DNA of 6,084 nt from an uncultured Clostridia bacterium (lineage in GTDB: Bacteria; Bacillota; Clostridia; Oscillospirales; Ruminococcaceae): positions 1-6,084 of the forward strand of contig CAMEQX010000087.1 in the NCBI GenBank assembly GCA_945933905.1. The letters run 5' to 3'. Shown here in pieces: positions 1 through 4,270 of this stretch. The notes below the pieces were generated by a model, which worked only from the letters and a program-made list of their open reading frames with translations, searched no databases and was not told where the DNA came from. Each line of letters starts with the position of its first letter. The stretch's first letter is position 1. A program made the translations under genes and the position numbers.

Positions 1-41
1 TCCATCACATCCGTCATCGCTTCAAACGGCTCTTTACTCAT
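1..41 (-). CDS. 5' end of a leftward gene of unknown product (partial)
   Basis: Only the first 13 codons plus two bases are inside the window, reading MSKEPFEAMTDVM before the left edge. The ATG at 41 is well supported because an AAAGGAGA Shine-Dalgarno sequence sits 6 bases upstream. The gene starts 15 bases after the stop codon of the leftward membrane-protein gene, so the two are very likely co-transcribed from the promoter at 511-539. The short N-terminus is hydrophilic and shows no signal peptide or membrane segment, which suggests a cytosolic start, but nothing in it identifies a family. The product is not recognised. Confidence 0.7.
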   Translation of the reverse strand, partial: MSKEPFEAMTDVM

Positions 42-46
42 AAAAA

Positions 47-54
47 TCTCCTTT
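47..54 (-). promoter_or_regulatory. Shine-Dalgarno site for the partial leftward gene
   Basis: On the minus strand the sequence reads AAAGGAGA, with 6 bases between the AGGAG core and the ATG at 41. It lies just past the stop codon (57-59) of the preceding gene, as in a tightly packed operon. It is the main support for calling the 41-base fragment a real gene start. Confidence 0.8.
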
Positions 55-56
55 AT

Positions 57-494
57 TCACCGAAAAAAACTCATTATCCACATTATTGTTCCAACCGCAG
101 ACGGAATAAATACCAAAGCTCCGATAACTATGGTCGCGAGGGCGTTTCCGTCAATTACAAAGCGAAAAAGACGGCTTTTAAGCACTTTCTTGCGCTTTCC
201 TTCAACATAGAGCTTCTTTTTCATCATCGTTTCACTCGGGAAGATATTCCGGAACTCGCCGTCGCCTATACGATAAACCGCCGCAGGAAAGCGTTTTGTA
301 TCGTCGAGTCGGACAAACTCGGCTTTTACGGGCTTTGAGGTGACGAGGAGAAACAGCGCCGCGGCAAAGAACAGCGCCGTTAACACAACCGCGCCCGCCA
401 AAATCCACATCAGCAGCATCGCCACATCGCCAAAACCAAATCCCAAGCAAAGCATCAGCAGCGCAACCAGCCCGAATCCTATTACATATTCCAC
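57..494 (-). CDS. small three-helix membrane protein, unknown function
   Basis: A 145-residue protein starting at GTG 494. The frame stays open up to a TTG at 539, but that TTG belongs to a -35 hexamer, and a GAGGG Shine-Dalgarno sequence lies 7 bases before the GTG, so the shorter form is preferred. Hydrophobic segments cover about residues 4-21, 24-52 and 118-143. Between helices two and three lies a basic, probably cytosolic loop of about 65 residues (53-117), rich in Lys and Arg, with a predicted beta-strand pattern around KAEFVRL, AAVYRIGDGEF and KLYVEGKRKKVL. The layout of two helices, a small beta domain and a last helix resembles DUF3592-type membrane proteins, but the match is only by eye and weak. 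It is the first gene of the leftward unit, which diverges from the lipoprotein-tubulin-transglutaminase cluster. A functional link with that cluster is possible but not shown. Confidence 0.75.
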   Translation of the reverse strand: MEYVIGFGLVALLMLCLGFGFGDVAMLLMWILAGAVVLTALFFAAALFLLVTSKPVKAEFVRLDDTKRFPAAVYRIGDGEFRNIFPSETMMKKKLYVEGKRKKVLKSRLFRFVIDGNALATIVIGALVFIPSAVGTIMWIMSFFR

Positions 495-500
495 AAAATC

Positions 501-507
501 ACCCTCT
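501..507 (-). promoter_or_regulatory. Shine-Dalgarno site that fixes the GTG start at 494
   Basis: The minus strand reads AGAGGGT here, with the GAGGG core 7 bases before the GTG at 492-494. No comparable site precedes the upstream in-frame TTG at 539. The predicted transcription start falls only a few bases before this site, so the 5' leader would be very short, roughly 9 to 13 bases. Confidence 0.65.
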
Positions 508-510
508 GTT

Positions 511-539
511 ATTTTAGCATATTTCCTATATTTTGTCAA
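511..539 (-). promoter_or_regulatory. sigma-A promoter for the leftward membrane-protein gene
   Basis: Read on the minus strand, a perfect TTGACA -35 box (534-539) is followed after exactly 17 bases by TAAAAT (511-516), a one-mismatch -10 box preceded by TGC, which gives an extended -10. The promoter lies inside the longest open frame of the leftward gene, which shows that the frame's first 15 codons are not translated. The -35 boxes of the two divergent promoters are 38 bases apart and share an AT-rich segment (540-577) that could act as an UP element for either. Confidence 0.85.
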
Positions 540-577
540 CCTTTATCGCAAAAATCGAATATTTTGTATTTAGTTTA

Positions 578-606
578 TTGACTTAACACAAAAATTGTGT
601 TATAAT
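578..606 (+). promoter_or_regulatory. sigma-A promoter for the lipoprotein/tubulin-like/transglutaminase cluster
   Basis: TTGACT (578-583, one mismatch to TTGACA) and a perfect TATAAT (601-606) are separated by exactly 17 bases. The likely transcription start is near 613, leaving a leader of about 35 bases before the TTG start at 649. No other promoter-like pair and no terminator was seen in the two short gaps downstream, so this promoter probably drives all three rightward genes. Confidence 0.88.
584..602. promoter_or_regulatory. perfect inverted repeat filling the promoter spacer, probable repressor operator
   Basis: TAACACAA (584-591) and its exact reverse complement TTGTGTTA (595-602) flank AAA, a 19-bp perfect inverted repeat. 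It fills the whole 17-bp spacer and the first two bases of the -10 box, so a bound dimer would block RNA polymerase. It resembles the NrdR box (ACACAA-four bases-TTGTGT) but has a 3-base centre instead of 4, and no nrd gene is visible. The regulator is therefore unknown. It is unlikely to be a terminator because it is upstream of the transcription start and has no GC-rich stem. Confidence 0.65.
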
Positions 607-614
607 AAATATAA
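600..614. promoter_or_regulatory. possible PerR/Fur-family box over the -10 region
   Basis: The bases TTATAATAAATATAA match the PerR 7-1-7 consensus TTATAATnATTATAA at 13 of 14 defined positions. The site overlaps the -10 box and the predicted transcription start, which would suit repression. The region is almost pure A and T and half the match is the -10 hexamer itself, so chance is a serious alternative. Confidence 0.25.
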
Positions 615-634
615 TTATAGGTAAAATTTATCGG

Positions 635-642
635 AAAGGAGG
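635..642 (+). promoter_or_regulatory. consensus Shine-Dalgarno site for a TTG start
   Basis: AAAGGAGG, followed by another G, lies 6 bases before TTG 649. The site decides the start: no ATG or GTG lies near enough to be used instead, and translation from this TTG gives a complete lipoprotein signal peptide (two lysines and an arginine, a hydrophobic core, then the lipobox). The very strong site probably compensates for the weak start codon. Confidence 0.88.
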
Positions 643-648
643 GTTTTC

Positions 649-1929
649 TTGAAAAAGCGGATTGTTTTGCTGGCGGCAGCGGCGCTGTTATGCGGGTGCA
701 GCTCGATTTCATACAAGAGCGAAACAAGCTCTAATTTATCGCCGAGCTTGGACGAGGAAAGCTCGGACAGCTCCTTGCCGTTTGATGATTATTACCCCGA
801 AATCAAGCCCGACACGCCTGTTTTGACTTATCTCGGGCGGCGCGACCTTCAGGGCTCGGACGCGCTTGCGCTTTACAAAAAAACGTTTGCCGCAGATTAT
901 ACCGAAGCGGAAACCCTCACTCGAGAATACTGCTCGGAATATCGGCTTTCCGACGCGCTTTCCGAGAAAATTTCCTCCGACAACTCCCCCGACCTCACGG
1001 ACAAGCTCGCGAACAGCTATCCTTATCTGATGTCGAAAAATTACTACGAGGACCTGACAAAATATCTCGACAGAAGCGCGCCGCAATGGGAAGAATACGC
1101 GCCGTATATCGATTTTTACAGCTACGGCGGGAACCATTTCTTTTACCCCGAAACCGTCACCGCCGCGCCGCGTTTTCTCGTTTACTGCAAGGAGCGTTTT
1201 TCAACGCTCGGGATAAGCGACCCCGAAAAGCTGTTCTACGAGAACAAGTGGACGAGAAGCGAGTTTATAAGCGCCGCGAAAACGTTCTGCGGGGCTATGG
1301 GCGGCGTGGGAGTTTACGGCGACTTCATCACCGACGGCTTTATCTCGGCTGCGGGTGAAACCGTGTTCTCGAAATCCGAGAACGGACAGCTCGTCTGCAA
1401 CCTTAACGGCGCGAAAATCACAGAGGTTTTCGATTTCCTGAAAAACGAGCTCTCGGGGAGCTTGCTCACGGAGAATTTCACGGGCTACGACAAGATTATA
1501 AACGGGCGCGCGGCGTTTTTGCTGATTGACGACGAGGGCTACGAGGAGCTTCTGAAAATCGATTCGGGGAAAACCTACGGCGTTGTTCCCATTCCGAGAA
1601 GCGATGAAAGCGAGATTTATTACACCGCGGCAAGCTGCGACGGTTTTCTTGTGCCGAAGGGCGCGAAAAACGTCAAGGGCGCGGCGGGTTTTATAAATTG
1701 CGGTAGAATAGCCGCTCGGCAAAAGGAAGGCGAGCTTTCCGAGAGCGTTCTCGGGAAAATGCGCGAAAACACTCTGACGGCGGTTCCCGAGGAAAACTAC
1801 TGCTTCGATAAAGACACAAACGCCGCGATTGCCGCTTATCTCGGCTCGCCCCTTTCGCGTGAAGAGGAGCCGCCCGCAGATACCTCGGCGATTGAAAAGA
1901 CGATTGCGGAAATAAACTCGCTGAATTGA
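649..1929 (+). CDS. lipoprotein of the family-1 extracellular solute-binding type
   Basis: A 426-residue protein with a type II signal peptide: MKKR, a hydrophobic stretch (5-14), and the lipobox L-C-G-C with lipidated Cys17, followed by a Ser/Asp/Glu-rich linker (18-48). It should be anchored on the outer face of the membrane. The rest has the layout of SBP_bac_1 proteins: a first strand at about 57-64, SEKISSDNSPDL (105-116) where binding proteins have the A-S-G-x-x-P-D-L type motif, the hinge-like segment LGISDPEKLFYENKWTRSEF (187-206), YGVVPIPRSDES (310-321), and DGFLVPKGAKNVKGAAGFIN (331-350), typical of sugar-binding members. Length is normal for the family. No permease or ATPase gene is adjacent, so it may be an orphan binding protein, or one reused as a sensor or structural part of the downstream system. 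The mature part has seven cysteines besides Cys17, unusual for an exported Firmicute protein. It is first in the probable operon. The ligand is not predictable. Confidence 0.82.
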   Translation: MKKRIVLLAAAALLCGCSSISYKSETSSNLSPSLDEESSDSSLPFDDYYPEIKPDTPVLTYLGRRDLQGSDALALYKKTFAADYTEAETLTREYCSEYRLSDALSEKISSDNSPDLTDKLANSYPYLMSKNYYEDLTKYLDRSAPQWEEYAPYIDFYSYGGNHFFYPETVTAAPRFLVYCKERFSTLGISDPEKLFYENKWTRSEFISAAKTFCGAMGGVGVYGDFITDGFISAAGETVFSKSENGQLVCNLNGAKITEVFDFLKNELSGSLLTENFTGYDKIINGRAAFLLIDDEGYEELLKIDSGKTYGVVPIPRSDESEIYYTAASCDGFLVPKGAKNVKGAAGFINCGRIAARQKEGELSESVLGKMRENTLTAVPEENYCFDKDTNAAIAAYLGSPLSREEEPPADTSAIEKTIAEINSLN

Positions 1930-1947
1930 TTTCAGCAAAAATCATAC

Positions 1948-1955
1948 AAAGAGGG
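1948..1955 (+). promoter_or_regulatory. Shine-Dalgarno site for the tubulin-like gene
   Basis: AAAGAGGG lies 8 bases before the GTG at 1964 and supports this start. It sits within the 34-base gap after the lipoprotein gene, where no hairpin or U-tract is seen, in keeping with read-through from the upstream gene. Confidence 0.75.
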
Positions 1956-1963
1956 TAAAAAAC

Positions 1964-4246
1964 GTGGATATTCAAAAGCAAGTTGAATGGCTCAAGCCCG
2001 ACAGGATTTTAAAGCTTTATGACGGCGAAAAAACTATGCTCGGAATGAACCGACTGCTGATTGTCGGCGTGGGAAAAAACGGCATTGACTGCCTTTTGAG
2101 AGCAAAGCACACCGCCGAAAACCGCTTTGACGCGAAAACCGGTAATATTCGCTATCTCGCGTTTGGCTTGGAGGAATACCTCGAAAACGCGGAGTTTTGC
2201 GGCTCGGCGCTTTCCGAGAGCGAGAAAATCGCGATAAATCCCGAGGAGTCGATTTACCGCTATCTCGACAAGCCCGACCTTCTTTCGCCGCAGGCGCTTG
2301 AGTGGTTTGATATGGGCTTGAAGAACTACAATCCCGCCGTGCCAAAATATGGGCTTCAAAAGAGGCAGTGCGGGAGAATTGCGTTGTTTCATTACATAGG
2401 CACGCTGCTGAATAAGCTTGATGATTTGATAAACCACTTCTCCAAGAGCGAAAACCCGCTTGAAATCACGGTTGTCGGCAATATGGGCGACACGTTTTTT
2501 GGAGGAACCGTCGTTGATTTCGGGTACATTCTCACGGCGCTGTTCAAAACCACGAATTTCCCCGTGAAAATCAACTCGCTGATGTTTGTCGGCGACACCG
2601 CGCAGCTTTTCGAGAAGGACGCGCGCGACCTTGCAAATTACTACGCGAACACGATTAGCACGAAAAGCGAGCTTGACGCGTTTCAGAGCCGCAAAGCCAA
2701 GTTTTCGCAAAAATATACGGGCGCTTTCGGCGTAACCTCGGATAAGCCCCCGTTTAACGCCTGCTATGTTGCCTCGGCGGAAAAAACCTACGAAAAAACG
2801 CTTGCCGTTGCCGCGGAGAAGCTGCTTTCGGCAGGCGAGTTCATCTACAAAAAGGACGACGACGCGGACAGGGTTTTGTCCTACAATATGCTCACGCAAA
2901 ACGGCTCGCACTCGTTCAGATACCTCGCTTATGATGTCGCGGGAATGGAGATTCCGCTCGGGAAAATCGTGTCGTATCTGTCCGTAAAGCTGTTTTCAAG
3001 CCTTTGCGGATACCTCAGGCAAAACACCGTCGGTCAAATGCAGCTCGGCATCTGCACAAGCAAAATCACTCCCGACGCGATGTTCCTTGCGTCAAGAGCG
3101 GGGGTTATCCCGAAGATTGAGTTCGATGAAAAGTACAACCCCCTTTTCACGATGAAATCGCTGAAAAAAGGCGGCGACGCAAGCAAGAATTACGTCACGG
3201 AAAAGGTTGAAGAATACGCGCGGCTGGTTAAGGAGGGCGCGGCGGTTGTGCTTCCCGAGGCTGTTGAAAGCGTGATTTCCGATTGCGAGGACGCGCTCAA
3301 CCACTTTGAAAAAGGTCCGTTTTGCGCGACGGAAATCATCAGCAAATGCTTGTCCGAGCTCAAGGCGCTGATTAGCCGCACAAAAGCCGAAAAAGAGGAC
3401 GCAGACGAGCAGATTGTCCGTGAGGAACGCCTTGTACAAAACGACTACCGCAAGCTGAAAAGCACGCCCTCGCTTATGGCGGGAAACGCGCTTCGGCTGT
3501 ATATTTCGTCGCTTTCGGAGTACGCGAATTGCCTGAAGCAGCAGAAAACCGTTGATACAATGCTGGAATTTTACACATCTGCGTATGAACGGCTCAACGA
3601 ATATTCCGAGAAAACGCTTGCGGAAAAAGTGAAAATTTTCTCGCTTGACGCGTCTGAGTTTCTCGCGCATTTTGAAAACGAGGAAGAAAGCTGCATAAAG
3701 GAAGCGTTTGAGGTGAACACGCCGAAGGTGCTTGAGAAGCTCGACAAGCTGGTTGATGATGTTCCCGAAACCACGCGCACGCTCGCTTTCAAGAAGATGA
3801 AAATGCTGGACGACAGCGAGGACGGCGCGCAGTTTGCCGCGGAAATCGTAAATCTCGCGGCAAGGTGCTTCGGCGGATTTTTGCTGATGGGCTACAACGA
3901 TTTCTGCGAGTATTTCGGCGCGAAAAGCTCGGTTCGGGACGCTCTGCAAGACTGCTTCGACAGCGCGAACGTGAAAACACCCACGCTTGACGAGCAGCCG
4001 CTCACGAGAATTCTCTGCCCGAAAAACATAAAGCAAGGCGACATTGCGCAGCTCAAAGCCTCGCGTCAGGGGATAAATTACATCTGGAACGTTTCTCCGC
4101 TGTTCAACGCGGCGATTGTGGTTCAGATAAAAGGCGGCGTGAAATTCGACGGCTTCAAGGACTACAATCAGTGGGAAAATATGCGTTACGCTTACGTCAA
4201 CGACTCTCTCAAAAAACACGGAATTCACATCTTCAAGAACGTTTAA
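1964..4246 (+). CDS. tubulin-like (Tubulin_2 type) protein with degenerate nucleotide-binding loops
   Basis: A 760-residue soluble protein with a GTG start. Family assignment rests on several landmarks of prokaryotic tubulin-like proteins in the right order: an N-terminal Rossmann strand and loop LLIVGVGKNGIDCLLRAKH (31-49; family form close to GLGGTG), QKRQCGRIALF (132-142; family R-x-x-G-R-x-A-L-F), ITVVGNMGDTFFGGTVVD (168-185; position of the tubulin GGTGSG signature), INSLMFVGD (203-211), and STKSELDAF (232-240), close to the Ala-x-Leu-x-Glu-Leu-x-x-F helix of the family. The signature reads GDTFFG: Thr177 and the outer glycines remain, but the second and fourth positions and the Ser are Asp, Phe and Phe, so GTP binding or hydrolysis may be lost. 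Residues about 410-630 are mostly charged helix and may form coiled coils (465-500, 575-615). No signal peptide or membrane segment is seen, so it is cytosolic. It lies between a lipoprotein and a membrane transglutaminase gene, pointing to an envelope-linked role. Function is unknown. Confidence 0.78.
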   Translation: MDIQKQVEWLKPDRILKLYDGEKTMLGMNRLLIVGVGKNGIDCLLRAKHTAENRFDAKTGNIRYLAFGLEEYLENAEFCGSALSESEKIAINPEESIYRYLDKPDLLSPQALEWFDMGLKNYNPAVPKYGLQKRQCGRIALFHYIGTLLNKLDDLINHFSKSENPLEITVVGNMGDTFFGGTVVDFGYILTALFKTTNFPVKINSLMFVGDTAQLFEKDARDLANYYANTISTKSELDAFQSRKAKFSQKYTGAFGVTSDKPPFNACYVASAEKTYEKTLAVAAEKLLSAGEFIYKKDDDADRVLSYNMLTQNGSHSFRYLAYDVAGMEIPLGKIVSYLSVKLFSSLCGYLRQNTVGQMQLGICTSKITPDAMFLASRAGVIPKIEFDEKYNPLFTMKSLKKGGDASKNYVTEKVEEYARLVKEGAAVVLPEAVESVISDCEDALNHFEKGPFCATEIISKCLSELKALISRTKAEKEDADEQIVREERLVQNDYRKLKSTPSLMAGNALRLYISSLSEYANCLKQQKTVDTMLEFYTSAYERLNEYSEKTLAEKVKIFSLDASEFLAHFENEEESCIKEAFEVNTPKVLEKLDKLVDDVPETTRTLAFKKMKMLDDSEDGAQFAAEIVNLAARCFGGFLLMGYNDFCEYFGAKSSVRDALQDCFDSANVKTPTLDEQPLTRILCPKNIKQGDIAQLKASRQGINYIWNVSPLFNAAIVVQIKGGVKFDGFKDYNQWENMRYAYVNDSLKKHGIHIFKNV

Positions 4247-4262
4247 ATAATAATCTGAATAC

Positions 4263-4266
4263 GGAG
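4263..4266 (+). promoter_or_regulatory. short, close-set Shine-Dalgarno site for the transglutaminase gene
   Basis: GGAG lies only 4 bases before ATG 4271, closer than the usual 6 to 9. The next in-frame ATG is at codon 51, after the first membrane segment, so 4271 remains the best start. The spacing suggests modest translation compared with the two genes upstream. Confidence 0.55.
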
Positions 4267-4270
4267 TAAT

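Noticed and set aside
340..573. Plus-strand open frame (77 codons) opposite the small membrane protein and running through the divergent promoters
   Set aside because: It crosses the leftward promoter, has low-complexity Ser/Thr/Pro/Lys content and no convincing ribosome binding site; the minus-strand gene explains the region.
584..602. NrdR box controlling ribonucleotide reductase
   Set aside because: The arms match but the centre is 3 bases rather than 4, only one copy is present where NrdR usually binds a pair, and no nrd gene is nearby.
610..619. Ten-base palindrome TATAATTATA near the transcription start
   Set aside because: Short and made only of A and T in an AT-rich leader; expected by chance and too weak to act as a terminator or hairpin.
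1201..1938. Minus-strand open frame (245 codons) opposite the lipoprotein gene
   Set aside because: Shadow of the lipoprotein gene; the sense strand has the signal peptide, lipobox and binding-protein motifs, while this frame has none.
1930..1963. Possible terminator or separate promoter between the lipoprotein and tubulin-like genes
   Set aside because: No inverted repeat followed by a T-run and no -35/-10 pair is visible; the gap holds only a Shine-Dalgarno site.
2009..2911. Minus-strand open frame (300 codons) opposite the start of the tubulin-like gene
   Set aside because: It has the same shadow composition, with no recognisable motif, and lies opposite the conserved tubulin landmarks.
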